Positions 1 through 12,007 are shown, counted from the stretch's first letter. The stretch: DNA of 64,000 nucleotides from Cadophora sp. MPI-SDFR-AT-0126 (GCA_020747065.1 JAGMVK010000016.1:248001-312000); one strand, 5' to 3'. The notes: generated from the sequence alone by a model not told the origin. A program made the numbers and translations.

Positions 1-672
1 CTTGCCATTCTCGCCTCGTGTAATTTGACTTTCGGGGACTGGTGGTCGCTTGGAACCAGCGATCTCAAGGTTGTCAGAAGAATTGTTCGAATTGGTGCTA
101 TTACCAGAGCTGACAACCGGGGAGGCTTCTGTAGATGAAGTCAGTCGATTGTCGAGCTGTGATTGCAACGCAGTGAGGGAAAGCGATGCTTGTTCCAACT
201 GGGTGGAGGAAGTACCTTTGGATTGACCATCACTTCCCAACGGGCTGGGTCCCAGGCCAGAATCATGATATGAGTGGCCTCGGTGAGGTCTATATCTGTT
301 CTGCCTTGAGTCGATCACACCGTCGCTCTTGTCGAACCAAGTTGGATTGAAGCTGCTGTAACTGGAATTCCGTGGCAGCGGTGGTACCTGGGAGCTGGAT
401 CCAGCTCCTGGATTCATATATGACATCGTTGAGAGAGAGCTTGGGGTTCTGCTCATCACCATCTCACTCCTTCTCTTGTGTTGTGCCTTGATCTTAGATC
501 TGTCATCTCTGGACCAACTGGAGGGAGCTCCGCTGAGGGCGTCAACAGCGGCATGGGTGGGTGTATGTTTGTATGGAATGACAACGGCAGTCTCTGGATC
601 CTTCTGCTTCTCTGCGGCCTTGTGCTCCTTTGCAGCCTTCTTCGAGGCCTTGAGCTTCGAAAAGATTGACAT
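1..672 (-). CDS. Conserved fungal hypothetical protein, N-terminal part (partial at window edge)
   Basis: An uninterrupted frame runs from an ATG at 672 on the minus strand to the left edge with no stop, giving 224 residues of an incomplete protein. It opens with a short basic, lysine- and alanine-rich segment (MSIFSKLKASKKAAKEHKAA). Next comes a segment near residues 35-65 that includes THAAVDALSGAPSSW and KIKAQHKRRSEM; I associate this with a conserved ascomycete family of unknown function. The rest is serine-, proline- and asparagine-rich and looks disordered. No enzyme motif or membrane segment is visible. The function is unknown and the C-terminus lies outside the window. Confidence 0.7.
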   Translation of the reverse strand, partial: MSIFSKLKASKKAAKEHKAAEKQKDPETAVVIPYKHTPTHAAVDALSGAPSSWSRDDRSKIKAQHKRRSEMVMSRTPSSLSTMSYMNPGAGSSSQVPPLPRNSSYSSFNPTWFDKSDGVIDSRQNRYRPHRGHSYHDSGLGPSPLGSDGQSKGTSSTQLEQASLSLTALQSQLDNRLTSSTEASPVVSSGNSTNSNNSSDNLEIAGSKRPPVPESQITRGENGK

Positions 673-3600
673 CGTCGCAAGATGTCGTTGTGGTTAATGT
701 CTGGGGTTGACAAGTGAAAACCGTTGGGGGCGTTGATGTATTTGAACCGCTCTCCTTAGCTCTGACGCTCACGTCGACCCGCTCTTATCTAGACTGCTGA
801 GGCTTTTTTGGGACCTTGAATCTGCAGGACCTTGGAATATATATATCGGGCCCGCACTTGTTTAATTGGCTCTTCTGTCGACCTACTGCCCACTGAGTAT
901 TGATCAGCGAGACTTGCGGGGAGTCTAGTTTAGACAAAGGCGGAAGACCGGCTGGTCCAGTAGGGAAGATTGGTTGGTGATAGTCTGGAACGAGGTTGTT
1001 AGTGTTGCTCCATCGAGAATGGTCCAAACTCGTGATTGACAACACCAGCAGTCAACAAAAAACTATCGATTACCTGAGCTAGAAAATCGCTTCTTACGAA
1101 GAACGGAGAGTAGGGTATTTTTGGCTGAAGAATTGGCACCTTGGCGTACCAAGAATCTGGGAGAGCTGAGGAGGTCTGAAATTGGCAGAGAGGGGAAGAA
1201 GGAGGGTGAAGGAGGTATGTTGGTGAGGGACAAGTGGGTGAGAAGGTGGGAGGAAGTGCAAAAGGGATGTACTGGACGGTACTTTAGAAGAGTTAAGATG
1301 GGAGCCTACAATGGGCTTTGGGTCCAAATCAGAGGGATACGAGGCGCTCATGCATATTGCTCGAATCTTTTCTCCGTGCCTCCCGTGCTGGGGCGTCAGC
1401 TGAAGCTGGGGTGGCTTGCACTGGCAAACCCCTCGCTCGACATAAGCAGTAGTTGTCGGATAACGATGAAAACATTAGACGGTAAAACAGGGCTGGACAC
1501 TTGAGCGTGGGCCTTGAACAGGAATAGCTTCCTATCGTAACGTTGGACTGGAGTGCGTTGTGGATTGGATGCGTGGTGGTGGTGGTGCTGCTACTGTTGG
1601 TGCACCTGTCACGGTGCCTGGCTGGGATTTTCTTTTCTCGACGTTGGATTTGGCACACATCCTGGTCACAACTGATAACGAAAAGACCAGGGCCGAACAG
1701 TGGGTCTTACTTGCATCGGAGGCGAGGAGATGAGTAAGATGAGATGATACGCGAGAAAGGAGAGATGGATCACGGACAACTGTGCTGGAAAAGGAGGCAA
1801 AGACCGTCCTGAAACAGAAATATATTTCACCTGAATTACAGCGGCGGACAAGGTGCGTACCAACATCCTTCATGATCATCCAGTCGTGTGGCGAACATGT
1901 GGGATGAGGATGTTTGGTACGACTGAGCCTGCTTCCATTGTGAGAGTACTTACCCCTCGTGTTAAAGAATCCTGCAGCTACATGTTCTATCTATGCTGTA
2001 TAGTACAGTCGTACAGGTGCGTCAATTGATTTTCGGAGGCCAGAGCAAGTGGCAATTCCTCAGCAAAGAATCTCTATATTTCAACAATATACGAGTAGCA
2101 GGATCGGATTTCCCAATCATCCACTCCACGGGCCATGCGCGAGGCCCATCAACTACTTCTATCTGCATGCCAGCAGATCGTGGGCCCGCTATCATGTCCG
2201 CTGGCATGGGAGCATGCACCTAACCTGCACAAGGATGGGATAGACCGTAGCACCAGAACCTCAGCTAATCGCATCATCCGCCTCGGAACTTTGTTTGGCC
2301 ATGAAGTTTGAAAGGATCGGCTCGGCATCAGGGGAGGAGTCAACATCCAAGAGAGCACGGCGTCAAACCCTGGAAAAGGTTATCATACCGGCCACTGTTT
2401 ATCAAGGAAAGTCTACATAAAGCAAAGAACATCCTGTTTTCCCACTTTCAAGTCTCGATAATTGAGCCACCTGTCTGAGTTTGACTTTCCCGAATGCCTG
2501 GTCTGATTGCTGCTCATCTGCACAGGCCAAAGTCAAAAGTCTCCCCAAAATATATGTCTTACGATAAGAAGCGCGGGATATTTTGGCCACTATTGATGTC
2601 CTTCCCGCGTCAGTAGTGGTGGATCAACCACTGACGGAGGTTCGTGAGGTGTCAGCTTGCCAGGCTAGGAGAAACCTTATTTATCTCGTGTTTGCGGATG
2701 AGACAGACATGTGCGCTGTCAAGCCATCAGGTATCGCAAGTACCTGTAACAGAGCTCTGTATCAGTCACGAGAGGTCAAGTTTCGCTCACAGATTGAATG
2801 CATCCGAGGCGAAGTTTTGCTGTTGAGAGTTGAGATGGAACTAGAAGGGAATTCGGACCTGATCTGATAGGACCACTCTCAGCCGTCCGAAACTTGATAA
2901 TCGGGACAAAAATCAATATTGTCTCGTTCTGCATCGAGTCTGCGGCTGCAGAAGGAGGCTTCAGAAACAGGATGTTTAAGTGGTCCCCTTCTAACGAGGA
3001 GGCTCGGCGTCTCCAATTGCTGGCTGCCACTAGACCCGCTACTCCTGAAAATTTGTAAGCCCAGCCCCGGAAGCCAGCCCGTCTGTGACGCTCCTGTCTA
3101 CCTGTATTTCATGCTGACCTATTTTGGTATGGGCTTATGCCAGGGGCCCCTGCGTAAATCCAATGTCAAATCCGACCGGCTGACTGCATCTTGAAGCTTG
3201 TCAAGTTGACAGTCAAGACGGTTGGGAGCCAAGACGAAATCTCCTGTGTTGCCCACGCTTTGAGATTGCGCTGGACGAACGTCATATGCTCAGTTGTGTC
3301 ACTCTTTTCCCAATGGATACTCATTGCACCTCCCGAAAAGGCTTTGCACAAGTACCGGATCAGGAATTTCTTTTTCGAATGTTCCAAATCTAGCCTCAGA
3401 TATTCCGAGTGTTCATATTCCTGTCTGTCAGATTCTGATATCTACTTCTGCCATGGCTTGAGTGTCTTTCTTATCTCTTGACCGCTTGCCCATGTCGTCT
3501 CTCCTTTTCCCCTGCGATGTGCAGCACACAGCGCAGCCTCCTCCTTTTGTAAGCATGCCAGCCTGGTTGGTGATCATTGATCAAACATGAAATCTTGCTG

Positions 3601-4418
3601 GGGTACCTGCCCGTTCCATATTGATTTCCTGATGATCTGCTCAAGGATCCAGCGTGTCGCCGAGACCGACACTCCACTTTCGACCCACGTTGTTTGCGCC
3701 TGGACCCTTCTGCTTTCAGTATCGAATACTTTCCTCAGCCGTGGATATCGGTTCCATGGAAGTCCAATGCTCGATCAAGGGATCGCTGAAAGCGTGGTTG
3801 AGATCCCGAAAACGCCGTGCATAATTTTGTCACTGGAGAAGCTTTTGGCGGGAGGATGGCTTTTCAGGTCAAGAAACCTGGCGTATCGGGGAACTTGAGT
3901 GTGAGTGTGAGTGGGGGTTCGTGAGACCTCCCGTACAAGCGAACGGATAAGCTCTTCAGGGTCGAATTGAGGTCTCACCATGACGACGCCGCATTCACGA
4001 TCGCAATCGCAGCACGCGTGTCCTGCAATCGAAGGGCTTTTGGTTATCTTAGGCGCATTTTATACAACCATCCACTTTGAGGGCAAAAATCATTGTATGC
4101 TGCATGTACAGCATGCAACTGCATCATCCACACCTCATGCAAGCAGTTCGAAAAGGGACGAAACCGCAAGCCACATTGTGATATTCGGAAAAGCTTCCGT
4201 CTGCCTCTGCATTTCGACCCAACCGCTGGGGCGGAAGCTGTCTTTCAAGCTTTTGCCAAATGTTTCGGCCTCGGTCTCTGCTCTACTCGGTGAGGACCCT
4301 CGGGAATGGCTGGCTGGAACTGTGCAGAAGCACCCAATGCCTCGGTGATACCTTTCTCATGTCCTGTTGTCCGAATTGCCAGGCATCTGAACTCCTCTCT
4401 TCTCAAGAGCGACGAGCT
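673..4418. other. Long intergenic stretch without a convincing gene
   Basis: About 3.7 kb holds only short overlapping frames on both strands with low-complexity translations, no recognisable domain and no consistent splice chain. A short GTGTGA repeat lies near 3898-3915. The left part must hold the promoter and 5' leader of the minus-strand gene starting at 672. I see no tRNA, 5S rRNA or transposon ends. Confidence 0.5.
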
Positions 4419-6415
4419 TCACTTTGATCCGAATCCCTCAATTCTGGCTTTCAATTCATCTCCAGCTACCAATATCTCCTTTTCATTCCGTCTATATCTA
4501 GAGAGATCTCGCACATTAGGTCGTGGTGTCCATTCTCCACGGCAAGAGTCGCCAGAGACTGTGAAGACATGCATCACCGCGTTTGAGATCTTGATCTCGC
4601 CAGTCTCTGCATTCAAGGGTTCGAAGCCAGAACTCACCACAGCAACCGTACTTTGTGCGAGCGTTACTATGCCTTTGTTTGGATCGATGTACAGACCCGT
4701 TTGGACGGCATTTGGACCTGAGATCGACGCTCCAGTCCAGTATGGTATCTCAGACAACAACTTGTCTTCGGCCTTCGGACTTGCCATGGCAACTTGACCA
4801 AGAGCCAATTGATTAATCTTGCTACCATAAGCTGAGTTTGAATCACCACTTAACATATCCATGAGATCATGCCCATCTCCTTTCCATTTTTCAATACCTA
4901 TGTGAGGCAGCATTTGTAACAACATACAGTCAGAGCTAGATGCAAGACTGCTGCTGTAAACAGGTTCGCCTGCGCATTCATCTAGCAAAAATATGGGACC
5001 AGGGAAATAGACTCCTAGCACTGGATTTGAGCTAGGTGATTGCTGGTTGATAGTGACATTGGAGCTGGTGAAAAGTACAAGATAATGACTTTGAACCATG
5101 TTCTTGGTTACTTTGTCAGACAAAGACTTGACGAGTCAAGTGATTGAAAGGGAATTCTCGCCCGATTCAGAAGACAAAGAAGTCTCGATGTAGGCAATTC
5201 GAGTATCGTGCATTGCAAAATGCTCTCCATATCTTGCCAACGTGGCAGCTTGTGGAATTAACAGCGACAGCGAGCCAAGAAGATTATTGAGCAACTCGCT
5301 TGGTGCTCAAGGCTTGACAGAGAGCTCGCCTTCGTGTGCTTGAGGTTGAAAATCACACCCCAAAGTTGCAAAAAACGTAGGTGGAAGTTTGGCTGCACAG
5401 ACTGGTTAGATTGAAGGTATTGAATTTCGCGTTGACTTACCAAACCGACCATCATTCTCGTAACATCGTCAACAGCAACCATGTTACCATCCTCATTTCC
5501 CTCTGGCCTGGCTACGAATGAGTGGTTGGCGAACATCTTCGCAAATTCTGCTCCTCTTTTTGAACTATGTTCAGATCACCAAAATAAAAGTATCTTCCCC
5601 ATTTCTGTTTTCTGAGTCGCATCCGGGTCAAAAGCTCTATGAGAGAACGTACGTCCTCTTACGTGGCCGGGTATACATATCTCGGACCTGTGATCTCATC
5701 TTCATAGAAAGCTTTGGCGACCGGTCCGATTTGAGTCGGTGGCATGGGCGGCCGAGGTTGTGTCATAGATAGAACGTCCATGACATCGCTGACCCTTGAC
5801 TCTTGCTCGCTTTCATCATTATCTTCGGTCTCATCCAATTTCTCGACACTAGGCAATAGAATACTCCTCAGCATCCTCTCCCAGTTCTTCCTGTGAAAAT
5901 ACGTATCATTGTGTTGCCAGAACCAGTCACCATCTTGTGTACCGAGAAGATCATTCGTCTGCAGGGCGAGCAGCGTGGCGCCACGAAGGAAGGCACTCTC
6001 GTCGATCCGTATCTGATATACATCGCCTCGGGGAAATGGATGGTAAGCATAGTAGCTGAACGATCGCCAAAGTAGACTGCCTGTGTGATCTATCACGATG
6101 CTTGCATCATGTACGGTGCGAATACAGCCTTTGAAGCAACTTTCGTTCCAATCTGAATGGATCAGTCGAGCTGTTCCATAAATAATGAGAAACATACATT
6201 CAGCTTGTGTATCTGACTCGTGGATGGAAAAGGTCCAGAACAGGGCCGAGAACCTAGATTCGTGATCTCTTAACATGGGCTTCAAGACTCTCAATAAGTC
6301 TCCTCGAATCGAGTCTTGACTCCCAGATTAGCAGAAGAAGTAGAGGACAAACAAACAGGGCTAATAAACTCGCCTTGGCTAACGCTTTCCAGATATTTTT
6401 GTACCTTTCTATCAT
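4419..6415 (-). CDS. Unrecognised multi-exon gene (model approximate, possibly two genes)
   Basis: Several good coding segments follow each other on the minus strand. The first (about 6300-5659) contains SYYAYHPFPRGDVYQ and ends near GPRYVYPA. It is crossed by a clean 45-base in-frame intron (GTATGT...CTGAT...CAG, about 6198-6154). The second (about 5536-5440) contains FANHSFVARPEGNEDGN and ends at a GTAAGT donor. Later segments include ARYGEHFAMHDTRIAYIE near 5200 and a 226-codon terminal segment (5099-4419). A possible first exon begins at ATG 6415, and a 5' intron may precede the frame containing LRVLKPMLRDHESRF. I do not recognise a family. The exon joins around 5400-5100 are unresolved, so the last segment could be a separate gene starting at 5099. 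Confidence 0.45.
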
Positions 6416-8145
6416 GGGGAAATATCGCCTGGAAGAGCCCACCTAATAGCAGCAGCCCTTATGTGCGGGCCGTTGGGGTGCCATTCTTCATCTCGATATC
6501 CTCGCTTAGTCTACTGTCTTGACCAAACCTTAATAAGAAAACGTAACTTGCTTGGAGATGGCCAAATATGTCGAAGCAACAGACGAGGGGTTTCGCTTGT
6601 GGCTGATCGACAAGCAGCGGCAAGCGCCGGACCATGAATGAATCCGGATGTTGGAGCGCTGCATGCCCCTCTTCAATTAGCGAGGGGTTGTGAAGTTAAA
6701 CATTAACTTTCCACGATAGCTTGGCATCAGCCTGCCGCGAAGAAATGACTGATTGAGCCCTGAAGTGTAGTAACAACGTGAAAAGGTACTTGGCTCTCAT
6801 AGTCTCTAAATATTGGTAAATTTGTGCGTCTTGATCTGGGATTTAATAGATGCTCGGTTAGGCCTGCCTCGGACTGGTGAAAACGTCCGAGGGTTTCTCT
6901 GAGGGAAAGTAAAAATCCAAAGTCAATTTTCGTGTTGATGGCAACCGCTCAAGCGAACTGCCCAATGCTCAATGCCACATGGTTCTAGATTGGACGATGA
7001 AGAGTATCCACTTGCGAGATTATCTGATGCTTGAAGAGGATTTCTGAGATCCAACGCCTTGTGTTCCCAATCTATGGCATGAGAATATCACAACTATGGG
7101 CAGCATCGTTGATTTGTTTTCAGGTTGCTCGTTTTGTCAGAGTTAAAGAAGAGAATAATCATTGTCCTGCATACATTAGGGGCTTCTGGGGAACTTCTGT
7201 AGCTGTATGGAAATATTTCTTCTCTCAGCTGCAAACAAGAGACGCAGAGACGAATCTCTAGATATATTTGCAGATAACAGAGCATACAGAGAGTCTGATT
7301 ATTGACAAGGAGTAGTTCTAATATGGGTAAGGCGGATGTTATGTATTGACAGTCAGCCTTCGTTCTTGTTGATGTGGATGAAGCGAATACCGATTTAAGC
7401 TCAACTCACATCATATCTGAAACGAATGACGGAATACTGTTCCTCGAACTCTCACCGAGGCTCGTGCTACGACCAATCAAAGTTCCAAAAATAGCCTAGG
7501 CTTCGCTTCTTCTTCTCCACTAGAGAAAGAGGAAAGGCCCAAGCGGCTCAATCGGCTCAAGTAAGTGCTTCGAGAGGCACGTGAGTGAGTGACACCTGCT
7601 GAGTGACGTGGGAAGAGGCAGGCAGGAGTGACGGATGAAGTGGCAGGCACAGTAGTGACAATGTAATATATCTGCAACCGCCATTGCTGCTGCATTAGAC
7701 GACCAATTTGGATTGTCATGGAGTTGATGCATGCATTGGTTTGCCCACTGAGAGGATTGAGCTGAGCTTCAATCTGATCTCGACCCGATTTCGCGCTAGT
7801 GAGGGCTAGCGGCGAGCGCATCCCATCCAGTTCTCGTCAGAACCAAACCAAGCCCAGGCAAACAACGAACGTCCAACAATCCGGGACGGCAGCGTCAGAA
7901 CGATACGGCGCCTCGCGAACAACGACTCCGCAAAGTAAACAGAGTCGCGTCAACCTCAATCTAATCAGATCCTCACCCACCTATCCCTCCCACTAGAAGA
8001 CGCGCGCGCGATCGGGACGGGCGCAAATCGCAAAACCACAACCGTGGCGACGATTACCACCGAAACTCTTGCAACGACGATAGACATTGCAACATCTTCC
8101 GAAGACTACTCTGCGGAGGACTTCGAAGGGGAACTACAACCTCTG
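6416..8145. other. Intergenic region upstream of PSY2
   Basis: About 1.7 kb lies between the divergent unknown gene and PSY2. It holds only short frames with no recognisable product. It should contain the promoters of both neighbours. The part just before PSY2 (about 7830-8040) is rich in CA-type sequence, as in many fungal 5' leaders. Confidence 0.45.
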
Positions 8146-11048
8146 ATGATGGCACAAGCGGTGCCTAACCCGCCGAATGACAAGAAGAGAGTGAAGGTCT
8201 ATGAGCTGAAGAATAACGACTGGTTCGATCGAGGCACAGGTTTTTGTGTTGCCTCATTCATCTTTGTATGCCAGGCCTTCCCTTGAAACGCCACGTGCAT
8301 GCGCCATTGCAATGATCTCGAAATCGCAATGTTGTCGATATTGTGCTGACTCCTATCCCACAGAATGAAGTAACCCGTCAAGAGGAGCCCCGCGTACTTG
8401 TGCAGTCGGAAGATGAACCGGACAAGATTCTTTTAGAGACTCGCATCTGCAAAGAGGATTCATTTCAGAAGCAACAAGGTACAGAGGATTAGCAAGTCTT
8501 GTTTGTGGGCCGGTGCTGATTTCCCACTAGACACGCTCATAGTATGGACCGAACCAACAACATCGGTGGATATGGCCCTCAGCTTCCAGGAGGGAGATGG
8601 CTGTGCTGCTATCTGGTCAGTCTAAATATTTCTTTGAGGTGAGATTACCGAGAAGTCATTGCTAACATGCCTACAGGAAATTCATCAATAATATCCAGCA
8701 GCAGTTGCTTGCGATCGCAGGACCAGGTACGTGTGGTGCAACAATCTGATACTTGTGATATGCTAATTGAAACTCAAGATGACGCCTTATCGGACGACAT
8801 TTCTACTGACCCTTTTAGCAACGTCCTCTCCCTCCCTAATCCCGGTTTGGGCAATCTCGCGGAAATCGAATCACAAGTGCGAAGTCTGCATGCTTCACCC
8901 CAGGGACGGGAAGCATTGATGAAGTATGTCCTCAATGAGGACTATATCCCAAAGTTAATACCTTTGGTGGAAATGGCCGAAGATATGGAGGACTTGCCGA
9001 GTCTTCACCGGCTATGCAACATCATGAAGACGGTGATCTTGCTTAACGACCCCAACATCATGGACCTTGTGGTTTCGGACGAACTGATTCTTGGTGTGGT
9101 GGGAGCTTTGGAATATGACCCAGACTTCCCAAGTCATAAGGCAAATCATAGACATTGGCTGAGCAAGGAAGGAAGATACAAAGAGGTTGTGCATATCGAC
9201 GATGAAACTATTCGGAAAAAGATCCACGCCACATACCGATTGCAGTATCTCAAGGACGTTGTGCTGGCCCGGATCCTGGACGATCCTACTTTCTCTGTGC
9301 TTAATTCTTCAATTTTCTTCAACCAGGTCGATATCGTCGGACACTTGCAGACGAATCCCGCTTTTCTCAAGGAGCTGTTTGGGGTTTTTGGGCCACAGGA
9401 AACTGATCAGGAGAGGAAGAAAGAAGCTGTATTGTTCATCCAGCAATGTTGTGCCATTGCCAAGAATATTCAGCAACCCACCAGACAACAGCTTTACAAC
9501 AACTTTCTTGGGCATGGATTGTTATCAGTCATCAATTTTGCCCTTCGGCACAGCGATGTTGGCGTTCGAGTAGGAGCCACAGACGTTCTAGTCTCCATGA
9601 TTGATCATGATCCACAAATGATACGCCAAACCATCTTTCGCCAAATCAACGAGAAACAGACACCTCTCACAGACTCTTTGATCGATCTCCTCCTTGTGGA
9701 AGCAGACCTTGGGGTCAAAGCACAGATCGCCGATGCGATTAAAGTTCTGCTTGACCCTGGATCACAGAACGGACCGCTTGACAATATGTCGAGAGGTAAC
9801 GGAGATATTCCAGGCAGAATGCGACCACAACCTGACCCCCAGCAAGCCGAGTTCGTCAAAGATTTCTATGATGATTCCGCAAAGAAGTTATTCAAGCCTC
9901 TGGTAGACTTGAAAGATCGAGACAATATGGATTTCAGCGTTCATCAAGTATCCCTGTTCATCTATCTCATCGAGATACTCTGTTTCTTCGTCAGACAACA
10001 TACCCACCACAGCAAATACTTCGTACTCTCCGAGAAATTGGGCCAACGCATTGCGCAGCTTCTCAAGAGTCCGGAGAAGTACCTACGTCTGAGTAAGTAT
10101 TGTTCCCCTTATATATTGGCCAGTGCTAACACGCCTGCAGCTGCACTCAAATTCTTCCGCAATCTGATTGGACTGCAAGACGAGTTCTACAATCAACAGA
10201 TGACTCAAGGAAAGCTATTCGAGCCGATCTTGGACCTTGTGATTGAGACAATGCCTCGTGATAATCTCTTGAATTCAGCTTGCTTGGAGTTTTTCGATTT
10301 CATCAAGAGGGAAAATATCAAGAACATCATTAGTCATTTGGTCGAGAATTACAGGGAGAAATTGGCTAAGATTACCTATGTTGATACTTTCAACAACTAC
10401 ATCATCCGATATGACCAGACGCAGGGTTTTGCCTCGAACATGGAGACTTCATTTTTAGATACTGAGGAAGATACCCCGAAACGACCAGAAACAGGCAGAG
10501 GGACGAGGTGGGAAGGAATCAAGGATCTCGACGCTCAGGAGGAAGAGTACTTCAACACCTCAGATGACGAGGAAGATGTGGCAGTCAAGGCATCATCCAG
10601 TCGCCCAACGGTCAATGGCGCATCGCCTGCGTCGAAACCTTTGGTTGACTACAATTCTGACGAAGAAAACGACAACATGGATACTAACATATCTGCCGGA
10701 ATCTTGGAAGACACGGACGAAAACACACCTCCTACCCCTTCGCCGAAGGACAGCAGCAATGGTGTGCTTACCCCGCTGTCGTCATCTGCACCCTCGCCTC
10801 CGGAGAAGATCTCGGAGAAGCGCCGCCGCGAGGAGGAAGACGACGACGAGATGAGTAAACTCACGCACCCGAAGCGCCGAAACTCGACTAGCTCTGTGGC
10901 ATCAAATACAAGCAGTGTGCTCAGAAGAAAGAAGAGCTTTAACAACAATCAAAACGGAGCTACTGGCGGCAAGAACAAGATTGCAATTAGCCTATCCACA
11001 GCTATCAAGACCGGTGGTGATAGTCCAGGAGGAGATGGCGGTAGTTGA
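8146..11048 (+). CDS. PSY2: PSY2, protein phosphatase 4 regulatory subunit 3 (SMEK/PP4R3)
   Basis: This is the substrate-targeting subunit of PP4, which acts in the nucleus in DNA-damage recovery. Six exons join in frame to 863 residues: 8146-8265, 8364-8478, 8531-8615, 8677-8726, 8779-10092 and 10141-11048. The N-terminus (about residues 1-115) is the EVH1/PH-like module, with VKVYELKNNDWFDRGTGFC, LLLETRIC and KQQDTLIVWTEP. The SMEK/ARM region follows, from LPNPGLGNLAEIESQV at about residue 138 through WLSKEGRYKEVV to KFFRNLIGLQDEFYN. The C-terminus is acidic and serine-rich with basic clusters (EKRRREEEDDDE, HPKRRN) that suggest nuclear import. An internal ATG at 8667 lies in intron sequence and is not the start. 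Introns show good donors, GCTAAC/GCTAAT branch sites and YAG acceptors. Confidence 0.93.
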
Positions 11049-11873
11049 AAAAGTCATGTTAATTCGCAACAAGCTGAGAGGGCATTGAACTCAGCAGAGA
11101 GGGCGGCGTCTTGCCAGGGGGTGTATGGAGTTCTGGTCGAGTGATGTTGTTATTATGACGTGCCCATTTTCGTCTGGGTGTTGCTTGGCTAGGGGTGTTT
11201 TTTAACGAGCGGGACGGAGCATCTTATCATCACGATCATGGATTTGCTTGTTACGTGTATTATAGATGGGCTGGCTAGGGACACGAGAGATGATGCAGAT
11301 AAAGATACCGTCTGCGTCTCGCGACACAGCATGAATGAACATTTGATAAGCACAGCTCTCCTGTGCTTCCTAGAAGTCTTTCCCTTACATCTTGGTTTTT
11401 TCTTTTTAAATGCTTGCTCGGAGTGACGTATTATATCACATCTTCGTTCTGTTTCATGAAGCTTCAGCAGTCATAATGATGATGGGGGCTTCTTTTGCCA
11501 ATGGGGTTGTCTCTGGCTGGTTGAGCTTTTGAGAATCTTGAGACTTGGTGCCTATGTAGTACTCAAGTCTTAGATGAGGAATGGCATCTGTACCCAAGGA
11601 AACAGATTAGGGGCTCTCAGCCAGCCTTCAATGCTCTGACACGCTTCTCTTATATATTCATCACATTCACCTGTTCGTAGATCATGTCGAAAACAGGGTT
11701 GAGATACATGCTACTGGAATCATTTCTTATGAGCCCGAGCCATGAGAAGATTGCTTCCTTATCTTTTCCCATGGTCACCAGCAATATTACAAATTTCTCC
11801 AGTCTCGGAATGACCCACATTGAAAGCTTTTCGAGCATATGTACCCAGCTAAGAACAGAGTCATACATTCAAC
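11049..11873. other. Intergenic region between PSY2 and tRNA-Arg
   Basis: This stretch holds the PSY2 3' UTR and the 5' flank of the tRNA gene. No supported coding region is seen on either strand; the frames present are short and lack family signatures. A TATATATTC stretch lies near 11650, too far from the tRNA to act as a usual Pol III TATA element. Confidence 0.45.
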
Positions 11874-11999
11874 GGCCGACTGGCCCAATGGCAAGGCGCT
11901 TGACTACGAATCAAGAGATTGCAGGTTGTAAGTTATCCTCAAGGAATGTTATTCCAGAAATATATCCTAACATTCATTCAGCGATCCCTGCGTCGGTCA
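11874..11999 (+). tRNA. tRNA-Arg (ACG), split in the T-loop by a spliceosomal-type intron
   Basis: Two pieces, 11874-11927 and 11982-11999, join into a complete 72-base tRNA. The acceptor stem GGCCGAC pairs with GTCGGTC (one G-U). The D-arm is GCC...GGC. The anticodon arm is CTTGA, loop CTACGAA, TCAAG, giving anticodon ACG. The T-stem GCAGG pairs with CCTGC around loop TTCGATC, and the discriminator is A. The D-arm and loop context match tRNA-Arg(ACG) of other fungi. The A box is intact (TGGCCCAATGG, 11880-11890). The B box is cut after GGTT, between positions 55 and 56, by 54 bases that begin GTAAGT, carry CTAAC and end CAG. No intron is present at the canonical 37/38 site. A T5 run at 12008-12012 fits a Pol III terminator. 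It may be a working gene spliced by the spliceosome or a disrupted copy. Confidence 0.85.
11928..11981 (+). other. 54-base spliceosomal-type intron inside tRNA-Arg
   Basis: The insert starts with the consensus donor GTAAGT (11928-11933), has a CTAAC branch site (11967-11971) with the branch A 11 bases before the end, and ends with the acceptor CAG (11979-11981). Its length and signals match the protein-gene introns of this window, for example in PSY2 and SEC4. It does not resemble a tRNA-endonuclease intron: it is in the T-loop rather than the anticodon loop. Removing exactly these bases restores a canonical TTCGATC T-loop. Splicing itself is inferred. Confidence 0.75.
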
Positions 12000-12007
12000 G
12001 AAAATCA

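Noticed and set aside
1121..1504. 127-residue plus-strand frame in the long spacer
   Set aside because: It has low-complexity charged wording, no domain and no splice chain.
4615..4628. B-box-like string GGGTTCGAAGCC
   Set aside because: It lies in a coding segment on the other strand and no cloverleaf can be drawn.
4306..4797. 163-residue plus-strand frame
   Set aside because: It lies antisense to the better supported minus-strand segment 5099-4419 and has no family features.
6254..6442. Frame with a hydrophobic, signal-anchor-like segment at the 5' end of the unknown gene
   Set aside because: It begins at a GTG directly after a stop and ends before the main coding frame. Most of it may be an intron with a GCTAAT branch site, so I do not claim a membrane anchor.
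8667..8778. Start of the long PSY2 frame at 8667
   Set aside because: The ATG lies in intron 3; four upstream exons restore the conserved N-terminal domain.
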